This document shows, piece by piece, positions 33,711-43,663 of a DNA stretch of 64,000 nt. How positions within the stretch are numbered: the first letter of the stretch is position 1; each line of letters opens with the position of its first letter. A program made the translations under genes and the position numbers. The notes beneath the pieces were generated by a model. It saw only the letters and a program-made list of their open reading frames with translations, was not told the origin of the DNA and ran no database searches. The stretch covers positions 310,001-374,000 of the forward strand of contig NZ_JPRK01000008.1 of NCBI RefSeq assembly GCF_000832125.1. Direction: 5' to 3'. The DNA comes from Flavobacterium hibernum. GTDB taxonomy: Bacteria > Bacteroidota > Bacteroidia > Flavobacteriales > Flavobacteriaceae.

Positions 33711-36614
33711 TTGGAAACTACAAAATCATTTCAATTTTGTTTTGACATCAGTTTTGAAAAAAATCTGAACACCTATATCCCAACTTCTTATATTATTGAG
33801 AATAACGATGAAATCAAGTATTTGAACAAAAAAGCAACTCCGGACATTCTTGAAAGTTTTGGAATTGTTTTCGAAAACTTAGATTCGAATACAAAAAAAA
33901 TACTGACCGTTTGCGAATCTTTAAAGCCCGATTTTATTTTTAAGAAGTTCAGCACCAAAATCAAATCGGCGAAAACAATTACGGATTTACAAAAAGATTC
34001 CAAAATCGAATTTGCAATTCGTCAGCATTTGCAACTAAATCTAACTTCATTCTATTCTTTAATTTCAAAAGAGCAATTTCCGCTATCTCATAATATGAGT
34101 GCCGAAAAGGATTTTTTTAGATCGATAGTCGATATCACGCCTCTTTATTTAGAACCTCAAATTCAGTTTGACAAACACGCGGAAGGAGTTACATATACAT
34201 TGTCTTTACAGGAAAACGAAACTACATTTTTACCCATGAATTGTAGTATTGAGATTCTTCTGGATAACCCAAGTTGGCTAATTATTGATAAAAAATTAGG
34301 GCAACTAAAAGATCTGAATTCTAAAAAACTCCTTCCTTTTTTAAAGAAAAAATCAATCGAAATACCTTCAAGATTAGTCGATGATTATTTTAAGAATTTT
34401 ATCCCCGAAATAGCCAAAAAAATTGATATTGAAGCAACTGGTTTTGAAATCGAACTTCGTGATAAAATTGTTTCAAGTACCATTCAACCTCTTTTCGATT
34501 TCTTCAAGAACTGCTATTACCTCAACGTTTATTTTGATTATAACGGATATGTATTTGATATTAGTAAAACTAAAAAAACACATTCGTTTGTTGATTTTAG
34601 TATTCCTAATGAACCTAAAATCATTCAGTTTAAACGAAGCACAGATGAATCTTTATATAATGATAAATTACTCGAAATTGGTTTAATAAAAACCAAAAAC
34701 GAATTGTTTGGTTTAAACTCCGAAACAGAAATTACTGATCCTTACATCAATATTCAATTTGTTATTGATCACAAAGAAGAGCTGGAAAGTTTAGGATTTA
34801 CTATCCAAAATTTAAAACTCGAAAGCAAAGAAATTATTACCGAAAACCATACTATTACGGCTTCAAAAGAAGAAACAAAAGAAGATTGGTTTGATATCAG
34901 AATAATTATTTCGATTGGAGATTTCAATATTAATTTCAGCGAAATTATCCCTAATATAAAAAGCAAAGAAAGACTCTTTTTACTGCCCGATGGAAATTAC
35001 TTTTTGATTCCTTTAGAATGGCTTAGTAAATATGGTTCGTTGGCTAAATTGGCTAAAACAGATAATGGAAATCTTCTTTTGCGTAAAAGTAATTTTACGG
35101 CTTTGGATGCTATTCCGGAAATTAAAAACGACATTATTCAGAAAGCTGAATATACGGCTTCGGAATTATTAAAAGCAACATTAAGACCTTATCAAATTGA
35201 GGGCGCAAAGTGGCTTTTGGGTCATTTCAACTCCAATTTAGGTGCTTGCCTTGCCGATGATATGGGACTTGGAAAAACACTACAAACTTTGGCCGTTCTG
35301 GTTGCCGTGCAGGAGCAATTGGGTTTTACTACCAGAACCACGAATTTTGATTTGTTTGCCAACGAAACAACTATTGAGCGAGAACCTTTAAAAGCGCTGA
35401 TTGTTCTGCCTTCTTCATTGGTTTTTAACTGGTACAACGAAGCAGGAAAATTTACGCCTCACTTTTCAAAAATGCAATATGTGGGTAATGATCGAAAATT
35501 ATTAGCACCCCACTTAAAATCTACGGATTTGATTTTTACCAGCTATAGTATTATTCATCGTGATATTTCAATCTTAGAAAAATATGATTTCCGCTATTTA
35601 ATTTTGGATGAAAGTCAATATATCAAAAATAAAAATTCTAAGATTTTTAAAGCTATCAATAAAATTAATACTGCTCATAAAATAGCGTTGAGTGGTACAC
35701 CAATCGAAAATTCGCTGGACGATTTATGGTCGCAAATGCAATTCATAAACCCAGATATTTTGGGCAGTTACGATTTTTTTGCTCAGAATTTTAAAATTCC
35801 GATTGAGAAAAAACAGGATGAGAATAGTTTATCTGAACTAAAAAATCTTATTCAGCCTTATATTTTAAGAAGAACCAAAGAACAGGTTTTAAAAGATTTG
35901 CCCGAGTTAACGGAACAGATTTACTATTGCGATATGGATCCTGAACAGGAAAAACTATACGAGAAAGAAAAATCTAAAGCCCGTAATTTTTTACTAAAAA
36001 CAGATGGATCTAGTCCTGATAAAATCAGTATTATAAATACTTTGATGAAATTAAGACAATTGAGTAACCATCCCAAAATGGTAGATCAGGAATCAGAAAT
36101 TGATTCCGGAAAATATATTGCAGTTACTCATTATCTGGAAAATTTAGTCAAAGCAAAGCAAAAAGTAATCATTTTTAGTTCGTTTGTTACTAATTTGAGT
36201 TTTTACACTTCTTGGTGTAAAGAAAATAAAATAGATTTTTGTGAGATTACCGGCGAAACTCCAGCAAGTAAAAGAGAACAGCAGGTAAAATTATTTCAGG
36301 AAAAAGAAAATCCTTTGTTATTTTTTATTTCGCTTAAAGCGGGTGGTGTTGGTTTAAATATTACAAAAGCTTCATATGTTTTGTTTTTAGATCCGTGGTG
36401 GAACCCTTTTGCTGAAAAACAAGGAGTGGGACGAGCACATAGGATTGGACAATTGAATAAAGTAAATGTTATTCGTTTTATTTCTAAAAATACGGTTGAA
36501 GAAAAAATAATCAAACTACAGGAGAACAAAAAGTTATTATCTGACTCTCTTTTGGAAGAAAGCTTTATCAGCGATGAAATCGAAAATAATTTAGAATTTA
36601 TTTTGGGGGCATAA
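33711..36614 (+). CDS. SNF2-family DEAD/DEAH-box helicase
   Basis: 967 residues, apparent TTG start (33711). About 490 N-terminal residues have no recognisable domain. The SNF2 ATPase follows: motif I DDMGLGKTLQTLA (about 515-527), motif II LILDESQYIKN (about 630-640, DESQ in place of DEAH), SGTPIENSLDDLWSQ, and in the second lobe SLKAGGVGLNITKA and WWNPFAEKQGVGRAHRIGQ. Such proteins move along duplex DNA and act in transcription-complex recycling (RapA-like) or in defence modules. No defence partner is visible here, so a general nucleic-acid role is more likely. Confidence 0.92.
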   Translation: METTKSFQFCFDISFEKNLNTYIPTSYIIENNDEIKYLNKKATPDILESFGIVFENLDSNTKKILTVCESLKPDFIFKKFSTKIKSAKTITDLQKDSKIEFAIRQHLQLNLTSFYSLISKEQFPLSHNMSAEKDFFRSIVDITPLYLEPQIQFDKHAEGVTYTLSLQENETTFLPMNCSIEILLDNPSWLIIDKKLGQLKDLNSKKLLPFLKKKSIEIPSRLVDDYFKNFIPEIAKKIDIEATGFEIELRDKIVSSTIQPLFDFFKNCYYLNVYFDYNGYVFDISKTKKTHSFVDFSIPNEPKIIQFKRSTDESLYNDKLLEIGLIKTKNELFGLNSETEITDPYINIQFVIDHKEELESLGFTIQNLKLESKEIITENHTITASKEETKEDWFDIRIIISIGDFNINFSEIIPNIKSKERLFLLPDGNYFLIPLEWLSKYGSLAKLAKTDNGNLLLRKSNFTALDAIPEIKNDIIQKAEYTASELLKATLRPYQIEGAKWLLGHFNSNLGACLADDMGLGKTLQTLAVLVAVQEQLGFTTRTTNFDLFANETTIEREPLKALIVLPSSLVFNWYNEAGKFTPHFSKMQYVGNDRKLLAPHLKSTDLIFTSYSIIHRDISILEKYDFRYLILDESQYIKNKNSKIFKAINKINTAHKIALSGTPIENSLDDLWSQMQFINPDILGSYDFFAQNFKIPIEKKQDENSLSELKNLIQPYILRRTKEQVLKDLPELTEQIYYCDMDPEQEKLYEKEKSKARNFLLKTDGSSPDKISIINTLMKLRQLSNHPKMVDQESEIDSGKYIAVTHYLENLVKAKQKVIIFSSFVTNLSFYTSWCKENKIDFCEITGETPASKREQQVKLFQEKENPLLFFISLKAGGVGLNITKASYVLFLDPWWNPFAEKQGVGRAHRIGQLNKVNVIRFISKNTVEEKIIKLQENKKLLSDSLLEESFISDEIENNLEFILGA

Positions 36615-36696
36615 TAATTTGTTTTTTAGAACCAATATATTGGCTCATTTTTCGTTATAAAAAATTGCTATATTTACAATCTTACAATGTAATACG

Positions 36697-37959
36697 ATGC
36701 CAAAATTTTTATATACAAGCTTAGTTCTGTTATTTATTTTTACTTCGGCGAAAGCTCAAGAAATACAAAACGAGATTGATCCACCCTACAATATTAAAAC
36801 TGTTTCGTTTGTTCAAAATGGTAGTCCGGTAGTTCCAATATTCGAATTAGGTGATACTTTTTCATTTCAATTTGACGATTTATTTGGCAATGAAGCTAAT
36901 TATTATTTTGAAATCACGCATTGCGATTACAATTGGAAACCAACGGACATTCCGAAAACAGATTATATAATGGGTTTTGATAACCAAAGAATAACAGATT
37001 ATTCGAACTCATTTAATACGCTTCAAATTTATTCTCATTATCGACTTTCGTTCCCTAATCAGTTCACTACTCAATTACGAATTTCGGGAAACTACATACT
37101 TAAGATTCTTAATGAAGACAAAGAAGTTATTTTTTCAAGAAAATTCATTTTATACGAAAATCATTCTACAGTTGCTGCTCAGGTAAAACGAAGCCGAAAT
37201 GTACTGAATATTGATTATAAACAAAATTTAGATTTTTCAATTTTATCCAACGACATTGTTTTTCAAACTCCTTTACAAAACGTAAAAGTTCTATTATTGC
37301 AAAATGGTAATTTTAATACCGCTATTAAAAATGTACCTCCTCAATACACAATTGGAAATCAGTTGATTTACAAGTATGATAAAGAAACCCAATTTTGGGG
37401 CGGAAATGAGTTTTTATATTTCGAAAACAAAGATATTCGCACCGCCGCGACAAATGTTGCAAAAGTTGGCGCTAACGGCGATATTTACAATTCTTATTTA
37501 TTTACGAATCAAGCAAGAGCAAATCAAATTTACACCACAAACCAGGATGTAAACGGCTATTTTGTAGTTAAGAATATAAATGCTTCGAATAATGAAATCG
37601 AGGCAGATTATGCCTGGGTTTATTTTAGCTTGTCTGCTCCTACTTTCAGATCATCAACGAAAGACATTTATATTGGCGGAATGTTTAACAATTACAGCTT
37701 ATCGCCAGAATACAAAATGGATTATAATAGTGAAAAGGGGCTTTTTGAAAAAGCAGTAATGATTAAGCAAGGTTTTACAAGTTTTCAATACTTTATTGCC
37801 GACAAAAAAGGTGTTATTGATTTTGAAAATGCGATCGATGGTAACTTCTATCAAACTGAAAATGAATACACCATCTTGGTTTATTATAAAGAAAGTACAG
37901 ATCGATACCAAAGAGTTATCGGAAAAGGAAATGCAAACTCCATAAACATCATAAATTAA
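36697..37959 (+). CDS. Type IX secretion system Plug protein (DUF5103)
   Basis: 420 residues. A signal peptide covers about 1-20 (TSAKAQ). The body begins IDPPYNIKTVSFVQNGSPVVPIFELGD and continues with ITHCDYNWKPTDI and IYSHYRLSFPNQFTTQLRISGNY, the DUF5103 pattern. In Flavobacterium johnsoniae a DUF5103 protein (Plug) was found bound to the SprA translocon of the type IX secretion system, closing its periplasmic side. Length and order of motifs agree with that family. No other type IX genes lie in this window, which is usual because they are scattered. Confidence 0.9.
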   Translation: MPKFLYTSLVLLFIFTSAKAQEIQNEIDPPYNIKTVSFVQNGSPVVPIFELGDTFSFQFDDLFGNEANYYFEITHCDYNWKPTDIPKTDYIMGFDNQRITDYSNSFNTLQIYSHYRLSFPNQFTTQLRISGNYILKILNEDKEVIFSRKFILYENHSTVAAQVKRSRNVLNIDYKQNLDFSILSNDIVFQTPLQNVKVLLLQNGNFNTAIKNVPPQYTIGNQLIYKYDKETQFWGGNEFLYFENKDIRTAATNVAKVGANGDIYNSYLFTNQARANQIYTTNQDVNGYFVVKNINASNNEIEADYAWVYFSLSAPTFRSSTKDIYIGGMFNNYSLSPEYKMDYNSEKGLFEKAVMIKQGFTSFQYFIADKKGVIDFENAIDGNFYQTENEYTILVYYKESTDRYQRVIGKGNANSINIIN

Positions 37960-37997
37960 AACATTGTTAAGGTTTTAAATCGGATGATTTTTTTTTG

Positions 37998-38005
37998 TAG
38001 CTTTG
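37998..38005 (+). promoter_or_regulatory. -7 box TAGCTTTG of apaG
   Basis: Perfect TAnnTTTG element 33 bases before the ATG at 38039. Confidence 0.55.
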
Positions 38006-38038
38006 CACATATAACGCACACATATATACTACTTTAGT

Positions 38039-38425
38039 ATGGTTTCTCAGATTACAAGAGGCATAAAAATATCAGTTTTGACTAGTTTTGAAGGTACTTA
38101 CTTCAAGAACTACAAGATTCACTTTGCCTTTAGTTATGTAGTTACAATAGAAAATCACAGTAAAGATTCAGTTCAGTTAACGTCCCGTCACTGGGAAATA
38201 TTTGATTCTTTGAACGATTTAGAAATTGTTGATGGAGAAGGCGTTATTGGAAAAAAACCAGTTTTAAAACCTGGTGAAAATCACACTTACAGTTCAGGTT
38301 GCTTGTTATCATCGCCGTATGGTGCAATGAAAGGTCATTTTAATATGATCAATTTTACTACTACAAAAACATTCAAAGTTATTGTTCCAACTTTTAGAAT
38401 GTGCGCTCCGTTTGCTTTAAACTAA
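38039..38425 (+). CDS. apaG: ApaG family protein
   Basis: 128 residues, a single immunoglobulin-like beta domain. Typical segments are ITRGIKISVLTSFEGTYF, YVVTIENHSKDSVQLTSRHW and GEGVIGKKPVLKPGE, the last being the conserved GxGxxG loop. ApaG is linked in enterobacteria to the corA and apaH phenotypes (cobalt/magnesium and diadenosine tetraphosphate), but its biochemical role is not settled. It has its own promoter box and is transcribed separately from the Plug gene upstream. Confidence 0.94.
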   Translation: MVSQITRGIKISVLTSFEGTYFKNYKIHFAFSYVVTIENHSKDSVQLTSRHWEIFDSLNDLEIVDGEGVIGKKPVLKPGENHTYSSGCLLSSPYGAMKGHFNMINFTTTKTFKVIVPTFRMCAPFALN

Positions 38426-38498
38426 ATTACAGTTTAAAAACTGCATTTTTTATCGTTATCTAAATCATAAAATTGTCAAATTATTAATTTATCCTTTG

Positions 38499-38506
38499 TA
38501 CTTTTG
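38499..38506 (+). promoter_or_regulatory. -7 box TACTTTTG of pruA
   Basis: Perfect TAnnTTTG element 73 bases before the ATG at 38580. The leader between them is AT-rich, with TCTAAT-type words. Confidence 0.5.
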
Positions 38507-38579
38507 TGCAACGTTAGATTATTCGTAATAAATCAAATCATCTAACCTTTAAATTGTCTAATTATCTAATTTAAATAAC

Positions 38580-40205
38580 ATGCTAAAAGGATTCTTTCAT
38601 GTACCAAAAGCGGTAAACGAGCCAGTAAAAAGCTACGCACCTAACTCACCAGAAAAAGCAGCAGTTCAAGCGGCTTACACTACAATGTGGAACTCTCAAA
38701 TTGATGTTCCTTTATATATTGGAAGTGAAGAAATTAAAACTGGAAATACTAGAAATATTACAGCGCCACATGATCACAAACATATTGTTGGAAAATATCA
38801 TTTAGCTGAAAAACAACATATCGAAAAAGCAATTGCAAATGCTCTTGAATCAAGAAAAGCATGGGCAAATATGGCATGGGAACAGCGTGCTGCTATTTTC
38901 TTAAAAGCTGCTGAACTTATTGCAGGTCCATACAGAGCTCGTATTAATGCAGCAACTATGATTGGACAATCTAAAAATATTCACCAAGCAGAAATTGATG
39001 CTTCTTGCGAATTGATCGATTTTTTACGTTACAACGTAGAATTCATGACTCAAATTTACGGAGATCAGCCAAAATCAGATTCTACAACTTGGAACCGTTT
39101 AGAATACAGACCTCTTGAAGGATTTGTATACGCTATTACTCCTTTTAACTTTACTGCTATTGCTGCAAATCTTCCTGCAAGTGCTGCTATGATGGGTAAC
39201 GTTGTGGTTTGGAAACCAAGTGACAGCCAAGTGTTTTCTACAAAAATTATCCTTGAAGTTTTTAAAGAAGCTGGTGTTCCTGATGGAGTTATCAACGTTG
39301 TTTTTGGAGATGCCTTAATGATTACTGATACTGTATTGGCAAGCCGTGATTTCGCTGGAGTTCACTTTACAGGATCAACTCACGTATTTAAAGATATCTG
39401 GGCAAAAATTGGAGCAAACATTCACAATTACAAAACATACCCAAGAATCGTTGGAGAAACTGGTGGTAAAGATTTTATCATTGCACATCCAAGTGCTAAC
39501 GTGAAACAAGTTGTTACAGGTATTACTCGTGGTGCTTTTGAATTTCAAGGACAAAAATGTTCTGCAGCCTCAAGAGCTTATATTCCAAAAAGTTTATGGC
39601 CAGCTGTAAAAGAACAATTAATTGCTGATGTTAAATCTATGAAAATGGGTTCTCCGGAAGATTTCGGAAACTTCATCACTGCCGTTATTCACGAAGGTTC
39701 TTTTGACAAATTAGCTAGTTTTATCGACCAAGCTAAAAAAGATGCTGACGCTGAAATTATTGTTGGAGGAAATTATGATAAATCAGTTGGCTACTTTATT
39801 GAGCCAACAGTTATTGTAACTACAAACCCAAAATATACCACAATGGAAACCGAATTATTCGGACCAGTAATTACAATATATGTATACGAAGATGCGAAAT
39901 GGGAAGAAACTCTAGAATTAGTTGATACTACTTCTGAGTATGCTTTAACTGGTGCTGTCTTTAGCCAAGATCGTTATGCTATTGAAGTAGCAACTACTAA
40001 ATTACAAAATGCTGCCGGTAACTTCTATATCAATGATAAACCAACAGGAGCCGTTGTAGGAATGCAACCTTTTGGTGGAGCTAGAGCTTCAGGAACTAAC
40101 GATAAAGCAGGTTCTGCATTAAACTTATTACGTTGGGCTTCTCCTAGAACTATCAAAGAAACTTTTGTAACTCCAGAAGATTACAGATACCCTTTCTTAG
40201 GTTAA
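38580..40205 (+). CDS. pruA: 1-pyrroline-5-carboxylate (glutamate semialdehyde) dehydrogenase
   Basis: 541 residues. Oxidises glutamate 5-semialdehyde to glutamate with NAD, the second step of proline breakdown. The catalytic cysteine is about residue 327 in GQKCSAASRAYIP, the general-base Glu is in VGETGGKDF (about 294), and the NAD fold includes FTGSTHVFKDIW. This is the stand-alone enzyme, without a fused proline dehydrogenase domain. It has its own promoter and a bidirectional terminator shared with the carbonic anhydrase gene. Confidence 0.95.
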   Translation: MLKGFFHVPKAVNEPVKSYAPNSPEKAAVQAAYTTMWNSQIDVPLYIGSEEIKTGNTRNITAPHDHKHIVGKYHLAEKQHIEKAIANALESRKAWANMAWEQRAAIFLKAAELIAGPYRARINAATMIGQSKNIHQAEIDASCELIDFLRYNVEFMTQIYGDQPKSDSTTWNRLEYRPLEGFVYAITPFNFTAIAANLPASAAMMGNVVVWKPSDSQVFSTKIILEVFKEAGVPDGVINVVFGDALMITDTVLASRDFAGVHFTGSTHVFKDIWAKIGANIHNYKTYPRIVGETGGKDFIIAHPSANVKQVVTGITRGAFEFQGQKCSAASRAYIPKSLWPAVKEQLIADVKSMKMGSPEDFGNFITAVIHEGSFDKLASFIDQAKKDADAEIIVGGNYDKSVGYFIEPTVIVTTNPKYTTMETELFGPVITIYVYEDAKWEETLELVDTTSEYALTGAVFSQDRYAIEVATTKLQNAAGNFYINDKPTGAVVGMQPFGGARASGTNDKAGSALNLLRWASPRTIKETFVTPEDYRYPFLG

Positions 40206-40237
40206 TTTCTTAGCTTCAAGTTTGAAACTAGTTCATA

Positions 40238-40274
40238 TAAAAAAGCCGAATCTTTTAAAAGATTCGGCTTTTTA
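40238..40274. terminator. Bidirectional terminator between pruA and the carbonic anhydrase gene
   Basis: Near-perfect dyad AAAAGCCGAATCTTTT and its complement, with A and T runs on both sides. Confidence 0.9.
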
Positions 40275-40286
40275 TTTAAGGCTTAT

Positions 40287-41039
40287 TTATAAAAAAATTA
40301 CTTCGCCCGAATGCAGATCATAATAAGCGCCAACAATTTTAATTTCGCCTTTTTCGGCCATTTCTTTTAAAATTGGACTTTTATCTTTAATATTTTGAAT
40401 GGTCAATAGTACATTTTTCTTAGCAACAGCATCAACAAAATCGTCATTCTTAGAGGTTTTATCTCCTGCGAAATCTTGAGAACCTGCAATTGCGGGTTTT
40501 ATTTTAGCAAGCATTGCGGTTATATTTCCCAACTTAACATCATCGATCGCTGATTTAATGGCTCCGCAAGATTCATGTCCTAAAACTAAAATGAGTTTTG
40601 CTCCAGAAACTTTGCAGCCAAATTCCATACTACCAAGTATATCTTCATTAACAAAATTACCAGCAACTCTTGCTACAAAAAGATCTCCAATTCCTTTATT
40701 AAAAACATCTTCTACCGGAATTCTACTATCTACACAAGAAAGAATTACAGCTTTAGGATATTGCCCTTCTGTAGCATCTCTAACCAGAGCCGAATTATCT
40801 CTCAGAGTTAAATCATTTTTCATAAAACGCTTATTTCCCTCTTTCAAACGCTGAATTACAGATTCTGGTGTTAGCGCTTTTTGCTCTGCGGCAGTTAGAA
40901 CCCTTTCTTTTAAAGGAATTTGCTTTTCATTGAGTTTTGTTTCAACAGCTTTGACTTCTTTAGACTCTTTGTTTTGACAAGCAACGTTTAAAGAAAGAAG
41001 TGTAATTGCTAGAACTACTATAAGAAATCTCTTTTTCAT
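40287..41039 (-). CDS. Beta-class carbonic anhydrase, lipoprotein
   Basis: 250 residues. Converts CO2 and bicarbonate. The zinc site is C102, H155 and C158 with the D104-R106 pair (SCVDSR, GHESCG), all conserved. The N-terminus is a lipoprotein signal with the cysteine at residue 21 (LLSLNVAC), so the enzyme is exported and lipid-anchored instead of cytoplasmic, an arrangement seen in several Bacteroidota. A charged linker of about 35 residues precedes the catalytic domain. No promoter box is obvious in the long upstream spacer. Confidence 0.93.
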   Translation of the reverse strand: MKKRFLIVVLAITLLSLNVACQNKESKEVKAVETKLNEKQIPLKERVLTAAEQKALTPESVIQRLKEGNKRFMKNDLTLRDNSALVRDATEGQYPKAVILSCVDSRIPVEDVFNKGIGDLFVARVAGNFVNEDILGSMEFGCKVSGAKLILVLGHESCGAIKSAIDDVKLGNITAMLAKIKPAIAGSQDFAGDKTSKNDDFVDAVAKKNVLLTIQNIKDKSPILKEMAEKGEIKIVGAYYDLHSGEVIFL

Positions 41040-41402
41040 ATTTTATCTTTTTTGGTTAGGAATCACACTGTTAAAATTAACAAAATAAATCACTAAACAA
41101 CAAGCAGTTAAGCAAAAAAAAATACTAATAAAAAGAATTTAATTTTACATTTTAATTAAAAAACACATTGTAGTATTTTTCTTATTTTAATGATTATCAG
41201 TGCAATAAGTTTTAAAAAAAACTTATTTTATCATTTATAAAACTTATTGCGACACTAAAAAAACAAAGCTCAATATACATTTGCTCTTTCAAAACATTAA
41301 AAATAATATGCCTCTTAAAATAAATAGTTAGGCATAAAATAAACAATCATTTAGCTCTAATTGCTAAAAAGAAAAACAAAAAATAATATAAAAAAAGGGT
41401 TT
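41040..41402. other. AT-rich spacer with a promoter box and folded leader ahead of the orphan gene
   Basis: 363 bp without a gene. A dyad of GCAATAAGTTTT words lies near 41200-41251. A TAnnTTTG box is at 41276-41283. Between the box and the ATG at 41403 are two hairpins, TATGCCT/AGGCATA (41307-41313 with 41330-41336) and TTTAGC/GCTAAA near 41351-41370, giving a structured leader of about 115 bases. Confidence 0.5.
41276..41283 (+). promoter_or_regulatory. -7 box TACATTTG of the orphan gene
   Basis: Perfect TAnnTTTG element 119 bases before the ATG at 41403; the leader between them contains two hairpins. Confidence 0.5.
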
Positions 41403-42134
41403 ATGAAAAGTTTAAAAAATGTACCGCAAATTATTCTAAACTCCCAAACAATTGGACATCCAATTGATTTTAAATGGAGTAAAAGAAAAATGGATCAATT
41501 CTTAGATCCTCTGGAAGGAAATGAAGAACTTGAAGCCTTATTATCAAACATAAACCATAAAGCTACAGTTGGACTTAGTGCTGCTTTATTAGAATGGATT
41601 TATTGGCGCTTTACTGGATACACTACTAGCATTAACGATACTGAAAAACGTATTGAGGCACTATGGTGTTCTATCGAAAACCAAGATCATACATCTCCTC
41701 TTATATTTGATGTAGACCTTGACATTCCAGCTTCAGGTTCTATAAATGGCCCATTATGGGTCGCTCTTATGAATGTTAGAATGATTGATGTAAGATATAG
41801 AAAAGGTTCTTACTTTATACAAAATGAGATTGTTGGCTTAGCCTTACTAGCACGTCATATCACACCTAAAAGAAAAACCTTTGACAAATGGTTCAACAAC
41901 ATCGTAACAGAACTAAACCGTCTTTACCCTTGTCAATACAATTATACAAACGTAGACGAAACCGATGAAGCATTCTACGATTCATCTAACGAACCCGTAA
42001 TATGTCGTGCCTTTTTCTTTGACCCGAAATTTGAATATACAATAGAGGCATCAAAAAATGCAGTAAATGATTTTATTGACAACTTAGATCATAAATCAAA
42101 TCCCTTTTTACACTTAACAAAAAAAGCATCTTAA
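41403..42134 (+). CDS. Protein of unknown function (orphan)
   Basis: 243 residues from the start MKSLKNVPQIIL; an upstream in-frame start at 41361 would add 14 mostly basic residues and is less likely. It has no signal peptide or membrane segment and is probably cytoplasmic and largely helical (EELEALLSNINHKATVGLSA, LLEWIYWRFTGY). Motif-like features are a Trp-rich centre (EWIYWRF, EALWCSIEN) and an acidic patch (DVDLDIP, NVDETDEAF). I recognise no family. It has its own promoter box, a structured leader and its own terminator, so it is an independent unit. Confidence 0.75.
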   Translation: MKSLKNVPQIILNSQTIGHPIDFKWSKRKMDQFLDPLEGNEELEALLSNINHKATVGLSAALLEWIYWRFTGYTTSINDTEKRIEALWCSIENQDHTSPLIFDVDLDIPASGSINGPLWVALMNVRMIDVRYRKGSYFIQNEIVGLALLARHITPKRKTFDKWFNNIVTELNRLYPCQYNYTNVDETDEAFYDSSNEPVICRAFFFDPKFEYTIEASKNAVNDFIDNLDHKSNPFLHLTKKAS

Positions 42135-42144
42135 TTATAATTCA

Positions 42145-42187
42145 AAAATGACCCGACAAAATTTATTTTGATCGGGTCATTTTTATT
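42145..42187. terminator. Bidirectional terminator after the orphan gene
   Basis: Stem AAAATGACCCGA and its complement (42145-42156 with 42172-42183) with T and A runs, between two convergent genes. Confidence 0.9.
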
Positions 42188-42200
42188 TTACACAATTTCT

Positions 42201-43379
42201 TCATTCTCCTAAATCAAAACTAGAAATGGTATGAAAAGCATCTATCTCCTTATTTTTTTCTCCCTCAAAAGTATCGTAATTCACTACCAATAATTTTCCT
42301 TTATAAATAATGGTTTCGCAAGGATTATCTAATTGTCCGTCAGAACCATTTGCTTCTCCGTTTTCCCAAATTAATGAAAGAGTATTAGTATTCAAATTTA
42401 ATTGATGAACACTATTATTATTGTAATTAGCTATAAAAATTGAATTCCTTTTTTTATCATAAAAAAAACCATCACAACATTTTAGTTTATCCGAATCAAA
42501 AACAACTTTTTCAGATTTAATTTTTCCATCATCAAAAAATTCTAATTTAGAAATTACACCATCACCAAAATTTCCTGCATATAAATTCCCTTTAGCATCA
42601 AATGCAATTCCATCAATTCCTATAGAATTTGCAACTTCAAATTTTAGAGTAAAAGTGCTTATCAAATAATTTTTCTTGTTTAAAGCATCCAAAACTATAT
42701 TCTTCTTATTTAGTTCCTCTAACGAAAAACTATAAATCCCGCTTTCTCTCCTATTTTCAAATAATGCATCCGTAATGTAAACTCGGTTTTTAGACCATCT
42801 TACAGCTTCTCCAAAATTAAACCCTTCAACCAAAACCTCAGCCTTTAAAGGCTTTCCATTTTTTACAATAATTCTAATTAATCGCGAGAAATCATTTTTT
42901 CTTGCAAAAAACTGATTATCCATTATGTACAAATTTCCGTCAGGTCCAAATTCCATTCCCATTGGATGCACTCTTTTTGTAACAGGATGCAAAGGCAATT
43001 GATCAAACCATGTTATCGGTTTATCATTTTTGTCAAAAGTTATAATTTTACTTCCATATTTTTCAAATGAAATTGGATTCGTAATAGAAAGAAACAAATT
43101 ACCATTCTTATCCAAAGCAATTCCGTCTGGGGTTTGACAACTTTCTCCCAAATTAGCAAACAAAGTTGGCTTTATTCGTTTTGACGTTTCGACATATGTG
43201 ATTTCCTGTAAAGCTTCTTTTTTAGATAAATTGGATTTTACCAAGCTCTCAGATGAAATTGGATTTACAAATTTTGAATCTTCTCTATAAACAATATCCT
43301 GCTTGGTCTTCTGCGACCAGCATTTTGTTGTATTGGTGATAAGCAAAATAATTACTATGGCTTTAATAATTTGTTTCAT
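42201..43379 (-). CDS. Secreted six-bladed beta-propeller protein (SMP-30/NHL-like)
   Basis: 392 residues. A signal peptide (about 1-22, ending CWSQ) is followed by repeated propeller blades with the pattern [FI]GPDGNLYIMDN, DAKGNLYAGNFGDGVISKL and LDKNGNLFLSI, as in SMP-30/gluconolactonase-like and NHL-like proteins. Lactonase metal ligands are not obvious, so binding or a sugar-lactone role is uncertain. It lies alone, divergent from the histidine kinase gene at 43664 with about 285 bp between, and is convergent with the orphan gene. Confidence 0.82.
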   Translation of the reverse strand: MKQIIKAIVIILLITNTTKCWSQKTKQDIVYREDSKFVNPISSESLVKSNLSKKEALQEITYVETSKRIKPTLFANLGESCQTPDGIALDKNGNLFLSITNPISFEKYGSKIITFDKNDKPITWFDQLPLHPVTKRVHPMGMEFGPDGNLYIMDNQFFARKNDFSRLIRIIVKNGKPLKAEVLVEGFNFGEAVRWSKNRVYITDALFENRRESGIYSFSLEELNKKNIVLDALNKKNYLISTFTLKFEVANSIGIDGIAFDAKGNLYAGNFGDGVISKLEFFDDGKIKSEKVVFDSDKLKCCDGFFYDKKRNSIFIANYNNNSVHQLNLNTNTLSLIWENGEANGSDGQLDNPCETIIYKGKLLVVNYDTFEGEKNKEIDAFHTISSFDLGE

Positions 43380-43663
43380 TGGTTTTACGTTTTTTACTTT
43401 TTATTTAAGTTTCTTTCCAGAAACAGGACTAGTAGAAAAATAACTTTTATCATTGTACTTTTTTTTTTAGCGAATATAATCTCAGAACAATTCTGATATT
43501 TTATGCGCAAATAAAAACACGGATTTAGCATACAAATAATGAAACTAGCCAAACTTTTCATTCGTACTCAAAAAAGCTGTTTTCGGAAGCTAAATGCTAT
43601 TATTCATCTTAAAAAGTAAGCTCTTTTTTATATTTTATTACCTTGCTGACATTTATAACACTT

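Noticed and set aside
33711..36614. SNF2 helicase as part of a defence island
   Set aside because: No methylase, nuclease, phospholipase or other defence partner lies nearby; neighbours are map, a methyltransferase of generic type and the T9SS plug.
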